From: Shimia aestuarii
GTDB taxonomy: Bacteria; Pseudomonadota; Alphaproteobacteria; Rhodobacterales; Rhodobacteraceae
Assembly: GCF_022814865.1 (NCBI RefSeq)
Contig: NZ_JAKVRD010000002.1
Span: 186,001-250,000 of the forward strand
Length of the DNA: 64,000 nucleotides
Reading direction: 5' to 3'
Part shown: positions 37,238 to 46,116 of the stretch, one piece after another
Numbering within the stretch: the stretch's first letter is position 1
Layout of the letters: every line of letters begins with the position of its first letter
Translations under genes and position numbers: made by a program
The notes under the pieces: model-generated
Database searches by the model: none
What the model was told of the DNA's origin: nothing
Seen by the model: the letters and a program-made list of their open reading frames with translations, nothing else

Positions 37238-38815
37238 TCAGTATCCTAGAGCGCAGCCGTCCTTGCGGGCGTCGGATGCCCCTTCAAGGATGCCTTCGGG
37301 GTGAATCTGGATGGCTTGTGCACCGCCGATCGGGGTTTCTGGGCGGACGACGGTGTGCCCCTTGTCGGCAAGCGCTCGGGCCACATCCTCGTCATAGCCC
37401 TTCTCGAGCTTCAATTCGCCCGCGTCGGAAAACGCGCGGGGGGCGTCGATGGCGGTCTGCGGGTCCATGCCAAAATCGACAAGGTTCGAGACGAAACGTG
37501 CGTGACCGTTGGGTTGGTAGGCGCCGCCCATGACGCCGAAGGGCATGGTCACGCGGCCCTCTTTGCGCAGCATGGCGGGGATGATCGTGTGCATGGGCCG
37601 CTTGCCGCCCTGCATCTCGTTGGCGTGCCCCGCTTCGAGGGTAAAGCCTGCGCCCCGGTTCTGGAGCAGGATGCCGAATTTCTCCGATGCGATGCCCGAA
37701 CCAAAGCCGTGGAAAATCGAGTAGATGAGCGAGACCGACATGCGGTCCTTGTCCACGACGGTGATATAGATTGTGTCCTTGTGGACGGCTTCGGAAAGGG
37801 GCGCGGCGGCCTCCATCGCGCGGTCCGGATCAATCAGAGCGGCAAGGCGCTGGGCGGTCTCGGGCGAGAGCATGTGATCGAGGCGCGAGACATGATCGGG
37901 GTCGGCGAGGAAGCGGTTGCGCGCATCATAGGCGAGCTTGGCGGCCTCGGCCTCGATATGGACGCGTTCAGCGCCAAACGGGTCCATCGCGGCGATGCCA
38001 AACTGGTCGAGAATGTTGAGCATCAAGAGCGCTGTTGCGCCCTGGCCATTCGGCGGATGTTCGACAAGGTTGGCACCCTTATAGGGGCCGTCAATCGGCG
38101 TTGTTGGCATGCCTTGAGCGGCGGCGAAATCCTCGGTGGTGTGGACGCCGCCGAGGGCGGTCAGGGCGGCAACCATGTCCTCGGCGATCTCGCCTTCGTA
38201 GAAAGCGGCGCGTCCATCTTTGGCGATACGACGCAAGACTTCGGCCTGACCGGGCGCGCGGAACATCTGGCCGACCTTGGGCACCGCACCATTGACGAGG
38301 TAGTGCGTGCGTGCCGCACCTTGCAGGATCTCGGCACCAGCGCCCCAATCGAAGGCGACGCGCGGCGCGACGGGCACGCCCGCATCGGCATAGTGGATCG
38401 CAGGCTGAAGAAGTGCGTCGAGGCCGAGCTTGCCATGGCTCTCGGAAAGACGGCAGAAGGCGTCGATCGCGCCGGGGATCGTCACGGCCTCGGGGCCGTA
38501 GGTTGGCACGGTCGAGAGGCCGCGCGCGCGCAGATCGGCGGCGGAGGCCGCGGCGGGCGCGCGGCCCGAGCCGTTATAGGCCTCGACCTCATCGCTGTCG
38601 GGATGCGAGATCAGGACAAAGCAATCACCGCCGATCCCCGTCATCTGTGGTTCGCAAATGCCAAGCAGGACCGCGCCCGCGATGGCGGCGTCCAGGGCGT
38701 TGCCGCCTTGTTTCAGAATGTCGATCGCGGTTGCCGCGGCCAGCGGGTGCGATGTCGCGCAGATGCCGTTCTCGGCATAAACCGCGCTGCGTCCCGGCAA
38801 ATGAAAATCTCTCAT
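37238..38815 (-). CDS. ggt: Gamma-glutamyltransferase
   Basis: A 525-residue Ntn-hydrolase that cleaves gamma-glutamyl bonds of glutathione. Autoprocessing would expose Thr348 in VHKDTIYITVVDKD, splitting large and small subunits. NGQGATALLMLNILD and MGGAYQPNGHARFVSN are typical. No signal peptide is seen at MRDFHLPGRSAVYAENG, so it may be a cytoplasmic amidohydrolase-like member rather than the classical periplasmic enzyme; many Rhodobacterales copies look this way. Confidence 0.88.
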   Translation of the reverse strand: MRDFHLPGRSAVYAENGICATSHPLAAATAIDILKQGGNALDAAIAGAVLLGICEPQMTGIGGDCFVLISHPDSDEVEAYNGSGRAPAAASAADLRARGLSTVPTYGPEAVTIPGAIDAFCRLSESHGKLGLDALLQPAIHYADAGVPVAPRVAFDWGAGAEILQGAARTHYLVNGAVPKVGQMFRAPGQAEVLRRIAKDGRAAFYEGEIAEDMVAALTALGGVHTTEDFAAAQGMPTTPIDGPYKGANLVEHPPNGQGATALLMLNILDQFGIAAMDPFGAERVHIEAEAAKLAYDARNRFLADPDHVSRLDHMLSPETAQRLAALIDPDRAMEAAAPLSEAVHKDTIYITVVDKDRMSVSLIYSIFHGFGSGIASEKFGILLQNRGAGFTLEAGHANEMQGGKRPMHTIIPAMLRKEGRVTMPFGVMGGAYQPNGHARFVSNLVDFGMDPQTAIDAPRAFSDAGELKLEKGYDEDVARALADKGHTVVRPETPIGGAQAIQIHPEGILEGASDARKDGCALGY

Positions 38816-38879
38816 GTGTGTCTCCCCTCGCGCTTTGGGCTGACCCTAGGACGAGACGCGCGCTTTGCCAATCCGGTCG

Positions 38880-39308
38880 TCAGCTCTCGGGGATCGAGAA
38901 GGAGAGATGATTGCACCCGTCCGCGCGCACATAAGAGAGTTCGCGGGCGAGCATGTTGACGATGGCCCAGCCGAAACCGCCTTCGGGCAGGTCGCGCAGT
39001 GGGCAATCCGGGCTTGGCAGGTCGGGCCGCGGCACGAGACCGCCGGGAATCGGCACACCCGTGTCGCGGATGTCAAAGTGCCAACCTTGCGCGGTATGCG
39101 TGGCGCGCAGATGAATTTCGCCCTCTTCCTCGTGCCGGAGCGCGTGTTCGACGACGTTGTTGAGCACCTCGGCCAAGACGATCTCGATCTGGCCTACCGT
39201 GTCCGGCCCGCTTCCGCCCTCTTTGGCGCGCCCGCGAATATCGGTCAGCACGTGACGCACCGCCTTGGGGCTTCCGGGAAAGTCGAGAGAGAATTGCATA
39301 TCGGCCAT
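38880..39308 (-). CDS. RsbW-type anti-sigma factor/serine kinase-like ATPase
   Basis: A 142-residue HATPase_c protein. The N box is EIVLAEVLNNVVEHALRHEE, the G1 box DTGVPIP and the G2 box GGFGWAIVNML. Members bind and inhibit a sigma factor or phosphorylate a STAS antagonist. ATG 39308 is used; a TTG at 39365 inside the upstream gene is an alternative. It follows the STAS gene immediately, so the two form a partner-switch pair. Confidence 0.85.
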   Translation of the reverse strand: MADMQFSLDFPGSPKAVRHVLTDIRGRAKEGGSGPDTVGQIEIVLAEVLNNVVEHALRHEEEGEIHLRATHTAQGWHFDIRDTGVPIPGGLVPRPDLPSPDCPLRDLPEGGFGWAIVNMLARELSYVRADGCNHLSFSIPES

Positions 39309-39354
39309 TGAGGGGCGATCCGGGCTGGTGTGAGAGGGGTCGCGGCGGGCCAGG

Positions 39355-39687
39355 TTACTGTGCAAGCGCGGCCTCCGGCGTCTCGAAAATGTGGAACACG
39401 CTATCCATCCGTGTCAGGCGAAAAACCTTATCGACATTGGGATTGAGTGCGGCGAGATCGAGGCGGCGATCGGGTCCAAGCTGTTTCATGGCGGCGACGA
39501 TCGCGCCAAGCCCGCTCGAGTCGATGAAATCGACCTGTCCCAGATCGAGCACAATACGGGCGAAGGCCTCGTCGCTCAGATCCCGCATGCGATCCTTGAA
39601 CTGGATCGCGACGGCGGCGTCGATCCGGGTTTCGTTGACCGAGACGACACAGGCATCCGCCGTCGCCTCATGGCGCGAGAGGTTCAT
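39355..39687 (-). CDS. STAS-domain anti-sigma factor antagonist
   Basis: A 110-residue SpoIIAA/RsbV-like STAS protein. The phosphorylatable serine is within VDFIDSSGLGAIVAA (Ser57 or Ser58). It would free a sigma factor or other target by binding the RsbW-like ATPase when dephosphorylated. AGGAGA precedes ATG 39687. No sigma factor gene or PP2C phosphatase lies nearby, so the regulated target is elsewhere. Confidence 0.87.
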   Translation of the reverse strand: MNLSRHEATADACVVSVNETRIDAAVAIQFKDRMRDLSDEAFARIVLDLGQVDFIDSSGLGAIVAAMKQLGPDRRLDLAALNPNVDKVFRLTRMDSVFHIFETPEAALAQ

Positions 39688-39705
39688 TGTCGGGTTCTCC
39701 TTTGG

Positions 39706-39728
39706 TTTGCCCTGACGCTAGGGGCAAA
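39706..39728. promoter_or_regulatory. Perfect inverted repeat between STAS and thiolase genes
   Basis: TTTGCCC-N9-GGGCAAA, 18 bases upstream of the STAS start and 148 before the thiolase start. Could be an operator for either divergent gene or a hairpin in the STAS mRNA leader. No known regulator assigned. Confidence 0.4.
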
Positions 39729-39875
39729 TGCTTATCAAAGGGTTTCTCGCCACCCGTAATAGCACGGGGTGGACTTGCTCCGGGGAGGGGCAGAAGATGC
39801 GCGCTGAAATAACCGTGCAAGATTTGTCCGCCAAAGAACCGGGCAAAGGACACCAGTCTCGGGAGGAAATCGAGA

Positions 39876-41048
39876 ATGAAGAACGTAGTGATCGCGGGCG
39901 CGGCCCGCACGCCGATGGGCGGGTTTCAGGGCATGTTCGACGGCGTCGAAGCGGCACAGCTTGGCGGGACGGCGATCAAGGCGGCGCTGGCGGATGCAGG
40001 CGCCAAGACGGTCGATGAGGTTCTCATGGGCTGTGTCCTGCCTGCCGGGCAAGGCCAAGCCCCGGCGCGTCAGGCGGGTTTCGCGGGTGGTCTTGGCGAA
40101 GAGGTTCCGGCGACCACGCTCAACAAGATGTGCGGCTCGGGCATGAAGGCAGCGATGGTGGCGTTTGACCAGATCGCGCTTGGCCATGCCAACACGATGA
40201 TCGCGGGCGGCATGGAGAGCATGACCAACGCGCCCTATGTCCTTCCCAAGATGCGCAATGGCGCGCGGATCGGGCATCAGGAGGTCAAAGACCACATGTT
40301 CCTCGACGGGCTTGAAGATGCCTATGACAAGGGCCGCCTCATGGGCACCTTTGCCGAGGATTGCGCCGAGGCGTTTCAGTTCACCCGCGAAGATCAGGAT
40401 CAATACGCGATTGCCTCGCTCGACAATGCGCTCGAGGCAGAGCGTTCTGGTGCCTTCGAGGGGGAGATCTGTGCCGTGACGCTTCATACGCGCACCGGCG
40501 AAGAGATCATCACCCGCGATGAACAGCCCGCCAAGGCACGCCCCGAGAAGATTCCGATGCTCAAGCCCGCCTTCCGCAAGGATGGCACGGTGACGGCGGC
40601 AAACTCCTCGTCGATTTCGGACGGGGCGGCGGCGCTTGTCATGGCGTCAGAAGAGGCGGCAGAAGCGCAGGGCCTCAAGATCCGCGCGCGCGTCCTTGGC
40701 CATGCGAGCCACGCACAGGCGCCGTCGTTGTTCCCGACCGCCCCGGTGCCTGCGGCGCGCAAGCTGCTTGAGCGGTTGGATTGGTCCGTGGGGGATGTGG
40801 ACCTTTGGGAGGTCAACGAGGCCTTCGCGGTCGTGCCGATGGCCTTCATGAAAGAGATGGGGATTGCCCGCGATATCATCAACGTCAATGGCGGGGCCTG
40901 TGCCCTCGGTCATCCGATTGGCGCCTCTGGTACGCGGATCATGGTGACGCTTCTCAACGCGCTCGAAAAGCGCGGATTGAAACGCGGCGTTGCGGCGATC
41001 TGTATCGGTGGCGGCGAAGGCACTGCGATCGCGATCGAGCGCGTCTGA
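39876..41048 (+). CDS. Acetyl-CoA acetyltransferase (thiolase)
   Basis: A 390-residue biosynthetic-type thiolase. Cys86 (NKMCGSGMKA) forms the acyl-enzyme, His346 (GHPIGASG) and Cys376 (CIGGGEG) complete the site. It condenses or cleaves acetoacetyl-CoA; in Rhodobacterales it may serve PHB synthesis or the ethylmalonyl-CoA pathway, but no phaB or phaC is adjacent. GGGAGGAA precedes the ATG. Divergent from the STAS/RsbW pair. Confidence 0.93.
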   Translation: MKNVVIAGAARTPMGGFQGMFDGVEAAQLGGTAIKAALADAGAKTVDEVLMGCVLPAGQGQAPARQAGFAGGLGEEVPATTLNKMCGSGMKAAMVAFDQIALGHANTMIAGGMESMTNAPYVLPKMRNGARIGHQEVKDHMFLDGLEDAYDKGRLMGTFAEDCAEAFQFTREDQDQYAIASLDNALEAERSGAFEGEICAVTLHTRTGEEIITRDEQPAKARPEKIPMLKPAFRKDGTVTAANSSSISDGAAALVMASEEAAEAQGLKIRARVLGHASHAQAPSLFPTAPVPAARKLLERLDWSVGDVDLWEVNEAFAVVPMAFMKEMGIARDIINVNGGACALGHPIGASGTRIMVTLLNALEKRGLKRGVAAICIGGGEGTAIAIERV

Positions 41049-41114
41049 CGCCCACTTGCACGTCATGGCATTTCGGCCCAACCTTGCGCCACGCGCGAAA
41101 GGGAGGGCCACGCC

Positions 41115-42149
41115 ATGTCGAAACTTGCCATACTTTGGGGATTCCTGCGGCTGAATTTGCCAGAGCCGGTCGTTGCCGCGCTCTACGGCGGGCGACGCGA
41201 GGTGGTTGCGGGGCGCAGGATTGACCCCAAGGCCAAGGCGGCGTCAGACCTCGTCGCGCGGCTGCGCGATGGGCAGGCGATGCCGAGCGTCGAGGAAAGC
41301 CGTCGGCAGCTTGCCGTGATGGCGGCGAAGTTCGAGAAACCCTGCCCGGCGAGCGTGCGGGCCCGCGACATCACGTTGCCCGGCGCAGCGGGCGAGCGCC
41401 GCGCGCGGGTCTACCTGCCTGAAGGTATGTCGGAAGAGGGGGTGCCGACCCTTCTCTACCTGCATGGTGGGGGGTGGATTCAGGGCGGAATAGAGACACA
41501 TGACGGTCTCTGTGGCAGGCTTGCCGAGATGGCGGGCATTCGGGTCATTTCCTATGACTACCGCCTTGCACCGGAAGATCCGTTTCCGGCGGCGGTCGAT
41601 GATGTTCTGGCCTGCTACACGGCGCTTGTCGATGGCACGGCGGAGGTTCGGGCCGATGCAGACCGCCTTGTGGTGTGCGGTGATAGCGCGGGCGGGAACC
41701 TGACGGCGTGCCTTATGCATGACATCTGTCGCGGGGGGCTGCCGAAACCGGCGGCACAGGTTTTGCTCTATCCCGGCGTCGATGCGCGGTTGAAAACGGA
41801 TTCGATGAATGATCTGCGCGACCAACCGCTCCTGCCGGCGTCGCGGATCGACTGGTATCTCGGGATGTATCTTCCCGAGGGGCAGGATCGCCATGATCCG
41901 CGCGTTTCCCCGATTTTCTCCGACACGCTGGGCGATCAGCCCCCGGCGCTTGTCGTAGCGGGCGGGCATGATCCGCTTTGGGACGACGCACATGCCTATG
42001 CCGAGGCGCTACGCGCGGCGGGGGCAGAGGCCGATCTCATCGCCTATCCGGGGCAGATTCATGCCTTCATGTCCTTGACGAAGGTGATCCCGCAGGGTGA
42101 TGAGGCGCTTCAGGACACGGCGCGCTGGCTACGGGCGCGGTTGGGATAG
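41115..42149 (+). CDS. Alpha/beta hydrolase, hormone-sensitive-lipase family
   Basis: A 344-residue esterase. The HSL oxyanion motif is LYLHGGGWIQGG; nucleophile Ser191 is in VCGDSAGGNL, the acid Asp in GGHDPLWDD and the His in PGQIHAFMS. Soluble, no signal peptide. It is followed 11 bases later by the fRMsr gene, so the two may be co-transcribed. Natural substrate unknown, probably a short-chain ester. Confidence 0.9.
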   Translation: MSKLAILWGFLRLNLPEPVVAALYGGRREVVAGRRIDPKAKAASDLVARLRDGQAMPSVEESRRQLAVMAAKFEKPCPASVRARDITLPGAAGERRARVYLPEGMSEEGVPTLLYLHGGGWIQGGIETHDGLCGRLAEMAGIRVISYDYRLAPEDPFPAAVDDVLACYTALVDGTAEVRADADRLVVCGDSAGGNLTACLMHDICRGGLPKPAAQVLLYPGVDARLKTDSMNDLRDQPLLPASRIDWYLGMYLPEGQDRHDPRVSPIFSDTLGDQPPALVVAGGHDPLWDDAHAYAEALRAAGAEADLIAYPGQIHAFMSLTKVIPQGDEALQDTARWLRARLG

Positions 42150-42160
42150 GAGCGGAAGCC

Positions 42161-42619
42161 ATGCGGATCGACTACGACGAGTTGGAACAGCGGATCACGG
42201 CGGTGGCCGAGGGCGAAACGGATGCGGTCGCTCTTATGGCGACGATGGCCTGCGAGGTGCATCATAGCGATGACCGGTTCGACTGGACCGGGTTCTACCG
42301 TGTGGTGGCGCCGGACCTGCTCAAGATCGGGCCGTATCAGGGCGGGCATGGCTGCCTTGTCATTCCTTTCTCGCGCGGCGTTTGCGGCGCGGCGGCGCGC
42401 ACTGGTGAGGTGCAGCTTGTGCCGGATGTTGAAGCGTTCCCCGGCCATATCGCCTGTGCGTCCTCAACGCGTTCGGAGCTTGTCCTCCCGGTCTGGAATG
42501 GCGCGGGAGAGGTGATCGCGGTATTCGACCTCGACAGCGATCAACCCGATGCCTTCACCGAAGAAGACGCAGACCGCCTTGCCGTGATCCTTGCCAAGGT
42601 GTTCAAGAACGCGATCTGA
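42161..42619 (+). CDS. msrC: Free methionine-(R)-sulfoxide reductase (GAF fold)
   Basis: A 152-residue GAF-domain protein. Cys65, Cys75 and Cys99 have the same 10- and 24-residue spacing as the three redox cysteines of E. coli fRMsr, and the motifs SRGVCGAAARTGEVQLVPDV and FPGHIACASSTRSELVLPV match. It reduces free Met-(R)-sulfoxide with thioredoxin. This is a better call than a generic GAF sensor. It lies upstream of a methyl-group catabolic operon, which may be coincidental. Confidence 0.88.
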   Translation: MRIDYDELEQRITAVAEGETDAVALMATMACEVHHSDDRFDWTGFYRVVAPDLLKIGPYQGGHGCLVIPFSRGVCGAAARTGEVQLVPDVEAFPGHIACASSTRSELVLPVWNGAGEVIAVFDLDSDQPDAFTEEDADRLAVILAKVFKNAI

Positions 42620-42627
42620 GTGTGTTC

Positions 42628-42652
42628 GTGAAATTTTGCTTGGAGATTTCAT
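42628..42652 (+). promoter_or_regulatory. Degenerate operator, upstream half of a tandem pair
   Basis: GTGAAATT-N9-GATTTCAT, the same arm and 9-base spacer as the perfect site 39 bases downstream but with two mismatches in the second arm. Likely a second binding site for the XRE-cupin regulator. Confidence 0.5.
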
Positions 42653-42666
42653 GATTCTGATGCAGC

Positions 42667-42691
42667 GTGAAATTTATGGAAAGAATTTCAC
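42667..42691 (+). promoter_or_regulatory. Perfect operator-like inverted repeat before the XRE-cupin gene
   Basis: GTGAAATT-N9-AATTTCAC, perfect 8-base arms, ends 15 bases before the preferred ATG 42706. The position fits autoregulation and control of the downstream operon. Confidence 0.65.
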
Positions 42692-42705
42692 GAGACGCCC
42701 AGGCC

Positions 42706-43278
42706 ATGAAACACGTTCATCCGACCTCTTCCGAGACGCTTGGCGCCGATCTGCGCGCCTTGCGCAAGGCGCGGGGCCTGACGCTTGTCGATATGGCGGA
42801 ACAGCTTGGCCGGTCGGTCGGATGGCTCAGCCAGGTGGAGCGGGACAAGTCCGAGCCGACGATTTCCGACCTGCGCGAGATCGCTGAGGTTTTGGATGTG
42901 TCGATGTCGATGCTGTTCGGTCAGTCCCATGCGCCGATCGAAGAACAGGGTTATGTGGTGCGCGCCGGATCGCGCCGCCGCATGGGCGCGAGCGAGGAAG
43001 GCTTGATCGAGGAGCTTCTGTCGCCAGACCTCACCGACGATTTCGAGGTTCTTCATTCGACCTTTGCACCCAATTCACAAATGCAGAGCCCAACGCGACG
43101 CGCCACGCAGGAGCTTGGCTATATGGTGTCCGGCCGGATCGAGCTTCGGATCGGCGACAAAACGTTCTCCCTTGGCCCCGGCGACAGTTTCCGGGTGCGC
43201 GACGAGGAATACCACTGGACCAACCCCTATGACGAAGCCGCCGTCGCGATCTGGGTGATCGCGCCGCCGGTCTATTGA
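42706..43278 (+). CDS. XRE-family transcriptional regulator with C-terminal cupin
   Basis: A 190-residue regulator: HTH_3 domain at about 10-65 (LRALRKARGLTLVDMAEQLG, SVGWLSQVERDKSEPTISDL) and a cupin at 95-190 (TQELGYMVSGRIELRIGDKT, LGPGDSFRVRDEEYHWTNPY). Such PuuR-like proteins sense small molecules and repress catabolic operons. ATG 42706 is preferred: two upstream in-frame starts at 42667 and 42676 fall inside the operator repeat. The tandem palindromes upstream and the GFA/DMGDH/BHMT genes downstream suggest it senses betaine or a derivative. Confidence 0.88.
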   Translation: MKHVHPTSSETLGADLRALRKARGLTLVDMAEQLGRSVGWLSQVERDKSEPTISDLREIAEVLDVSMSMLFGQSHAPIEEQGYVVRAGSRRRMGASEEGLIEELLSPDLTDDFEVLHSTFAPNSQMQSPTRRATQELGYMVSGRIELRIGDKTFSLGPGDSFRVRDEEYHWTNPYDEAAVAIWVIAPPVY

Positions 43279-43288
43279 GGAGACACCA

Positions 43289-43660
43289 ATGATCGAAGGT
43301 AGCTGCAATTGCGGGGCCATACGGTTTCGCACGGAAGCCGAGCCGCAAGGGCCGTCGATGTGCCATTGCGGGCAATGCCGCAAGCAATCGGGCGGTGTCT
43401 GGTCTTCGGCCTATGTCCCGGTCGAGGCGCTTCGGATCGAGGGCGAGGTGCGTTGGTATGACTCCAGCCCGAACGCGCATCGCGGTTTTTGTCCGACCTG
43501 TGGCTGTTTCCTGTTCTGGAAAGCGCATGACGAAGGCACGATAAGCTTTGCCCTCGGTGCGGTCGATGGGCCGACGGGGCTCCGACTCGAGAAGCATATC
43601 TTCGTGGCGGGCAAGGGGGACTATTACGACATCGCGGACGGTGTCCCGCAAAAGGACTGA
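43289..43660 (+). CDS. GFA family zinc protein
   Basis: A 123-residue protein of the glutathione-dependent formaldehyde-activating (Gfa-like) family. Zinc sites are CNCG at 7-10, CHCGQC around 35-40 and CPTCGC about residue 70. In Paracoccus, Gfa was proposed to speed S-hydroxymethylglutathione formation, though this is contested. Next to demethylating flavoproteins that can release formaldehyde, a detoxification role is reasonable but inferred. 11 bases before the DMGDH-like gene. Confidence 0.85.
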   Translation: MIEGSCNCGAIRFRTEAEPQGPSMCHCGQCRKQSGGVWSSAYVPVEALRIEGEVRWYDSSPNAHRGFCPTCGCFLFWKAHDEGTISFALGAVDGPTGLRLEKHIFVAGKGDYYDIADGVPQKD

Positions 43661-43671
43661 GGGAGGATAGG

Positions 43672-46116
43672 ATGGCGGATTTTCCAAACAAGGCCCGCGT
43701 GGTCATCATCGGCGGTGGTGTGGTCGGCACGTCGGCACTCTATCACCTTGCCAAGAAGGGCTGGAGCGATTGCGTCCTGCTTGAGAAGAACGAACTGACC
43801 GCAGGCAGCACATGGCACGCCGCCGGCAATGTGCCGACCTTCTCGACCTCGTGGTCGATCATGAACATGCAGCGCTACTCTACCGAGCTTTATGCGCGCC
43901 TCGGCGACGAGGTGGACTATCCGATGAACTATCACCAGACGGGATCGCTTCGCCTCGCCCATACCAAGGAGAGGGTGCAGGAGTTCGAGCGCGCCTGTTC
44001 GATGGGGCGGTATCAGGGGATCGAGATGGAGATGCTTTCGCCCGAAGAGGCGAAAGAGCGCTATCCGTTCCTTGAGACCCATGACCTCAAGGGCGGGCTC
44101 TGGGATCCATCGGACGGTGATATTGATCCGGCGCAGGTCACGCAGGCGATGGCCAAGGGCGCGCGGGACATGGGGGCGAAGATCATTCGTTTCTGTCCGG
44201 CGACGGGCGTGACTCAGGATGGCGAGGGCTGGATCGTGCACACGGATCAGGACGATATCGCCTGTGATTACGTGGTGAACGCCGCCGGGTATTACGCGCA
44301 GCGCGTGGGCGAATGGTTCAAACCCTATGGCGGACGCACCGTGCCGATGATGGTGATGAGCCACCAATATGTCCTTACCGACGAAATCCCCGAGATCGAG
44401 GCCTATTCCAAGGACACGGGCAAGAAGCTCCCTCTCCTGCGCGATGTCGATGTGTCCTATTACTTCCGGCAGGAGAAGCACGGCTTCAACATCGGCCCCT
44501 ATGAGCCAAATTGCCGGGCGCATTGGGACACGCCCGAGGACGAGATGCCGGAGGATTTCTCGTTCCAGCTCTGGTCGGATGATCTTGGGCGGATCGAGGA
44601 TATCGTCGCCGACTCCATGGAACGCGTGCCGCTCGCCGCGAGTGCGGGGATCAGCCGGATCATCAACGGCCCCATTCCATACGCCCCTGATGGGTTGCCT
44701 CTTATCGGGCCGATGCCGGGCGTGAAGAACGCGTTCGAGGCCTGTGTCTTTACCTTTGGCATCGCGCAGGGCGGCGGCGCGGGCAAAGTCCTTGCGGAGT
44801 GGATCGTCGATGGACAGACCGAATGGGACATGTGGTCCTGCGATCCGCGCCGCTACACCGACTACACCGATCACGCCTATTGCGTCGCCAAGGGCATGGA
44901 AGTTTATGGCAACGAATACGCCATGCATTTCCCGCATCACGAATGGCCCGCAGGGCGCGACAAGAAGCTCTCGCCTGTGCATGAGAGGGTCAAGGCGTTG
45001 GGCGGTCAGATGGGGGCCTACAACGGTTGGGAGCGGGCCAATTGGTTCGCGGGGGACGGCGACGACATCTCGGAAGCCGCCACCCATACATGGGAGCGCA
45101 ACGGGCCTTGGGCCGCGCGCGTCAAGGAAGAGTGCGAGGCGGTGCGCGACCATTGCGGGGTACTCGACCTGCCGGGGTTCTCGCGGTTCGTTGTCAAAGG
45201 CGCGGGCGCGGCAGAGGCGTTGCGCGGGCTCGTGACCGGTGGCTTGCCCAAGGTGGGACGGATGAACCTCGTCTATGTCGCGAATGACAAGGGCCGCATC
45301 CTGACCGAGATGTCCTGTATGCGTCATGGCGAGGATGAGTTCGTGATGATCACGGCGGCCGCAGCGCAATGGCATGACCGCGATATCCTTCTGGCGGCGA
45401 TGCCTGAAGGGGTCACGGTCGAGGACAAGACACGCGACTATGACACGCTGATCGTGACCGGGCCGAAATCGCGGGAGATTCTCGCGGGGCTTACGGATGC
45501 GGACCTGTCGCTCGGCTGGCTCAGCCATCAGGCGGCAAGCGTGGCGGGCAAGGCGGCGCATCTGGCGCGGGTGTCCTTCGCGGGTGAGCTTGGTTGGGAA
45601 ATCCATGCGCTCAATGGCGATATGCCCACGATCTATGACGCGATCCTTGCCGCCGGGGCGAAACCCTTTGGCATGTATGCGCTCAACAGCCTGCGAGTCG
45701 AGAAAGGCTATCGCGCATGGAAGGGCGATCTTTCGACCGACTATAGCCTTCTCGAAGGCGGGCTGGAGAGGTTCGTCAAACTCGACAAGCCGCAGGATTT
45801 TTCCGGCAAAGCGGCGCTTCTGGCCGAGACAGAGGCCGGGGTATCGAAGCGGTTTGTGACGCTGATCGTCGAGGCGGGCGACGCGGATGCGCCCTATATG
45901 TCCTGCGTCTGGAGTGGCGACGAGATCGTCGGCGAAACCACGAGCGGCGCGTGGGGCTACCGGGTCAACGCCTCGATCGCGCTTGGCATGGTGCGGGCCG
46001 ATCTGGCCACGCCGGGCACCGAGCTTGAGGTCGAGATTTACGGCACACGCTACCGCGCAGTGGTGCAGGAAGACCGCCCGCTTTGGGATCCCGAGAACGA
46101 AAGGCTACGTGCATGA
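43672..46116 (+). CDS. Dimethylglycine dehydrogenase-like flavoprotein 1
   Basis: An 814-residue two-part protein. N-terminal DAO/FAD domain with VIIGGGVVGTSALYHLA and His49 in STWHAAG, the residue that covalently holds FAD in DMGDH/SARDH; C-terminal GcvT-like folate domain (GELGWEIHAL, RVEKGYRAWKGDL). It would oxidatively demethylate an N-methyl compound and pass the methylene to tetrahydrofolate. Substrate (dimethylglycine, sarcosine or other) cannot be read. Its stop overlaps the BHMT start. Confidence 0.9.
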   Translation: MADFPNKARVVIIGGGVVGTSALYHLAKKGWSDCVLLEKNELTAGSTWHAAGNVPTFSTSWSIMNMQRYSTELYARLGDEVDYPMNYHQTGSLRLAHTKERVQEFERACSMGRYQGIEMEMLSPEEAKERYPFLETHDLKGGLWDPSDGDIDPAQVTQAMAKGARDMGAKIIRFCPATGVTQDGEGWIVHTDQDDIACDYVVNAAGYYAQRVGEWFKPYGGRTVPMMVMSHQYVLTDEIPEIEAYSKDTGKKLPLLRDVDVSYYFRQEKHGFNIGPYEPNCRAHWDTPEDEMPEDFSFQLWSDDLGRIEDIVADSMERVPLAASAGISRIINGPIPYAPDGLPLIGPMPGVKNAFEACVFTFGIAQGGGAGKVLAEWIVDGQTEWDMWSCDPRRYTDYTDHAYCVAKGMEVYGNEYAMHFPHHEWPAGRDKKLSPVHERVKALGGQMGAYNGWERANWFAGDGDDISEAATHTWERNGPWAARVKEECEAVRDHCGVLDLPGFSRFVVKGAGAAEALRGLVTGGLPKVGRMNLVYVANDKGRILTEMSCMRHGEDEFVMITAAAAQWHDRDILLAAMPEGVTVEDKTRDYDTLIVTGPKSREILAGLTDADLSLGWLSHQAASVAGKAAHLARVSFAGELGWEIHALNGDMPTIYDAILAAGAKPFGMYALNSLRVEKGYRAWKGDLSTDYSLLEGGLERFVKLDKPQDFSGKAALLAETEAGVSKRFVTLIVEAGDADAPYMSCVWSGDEIVGETTSGAWGYRVNASIALGMVRADLATPGTELEVEIYGTRYRAVVQEDRPLWDPENERLRA

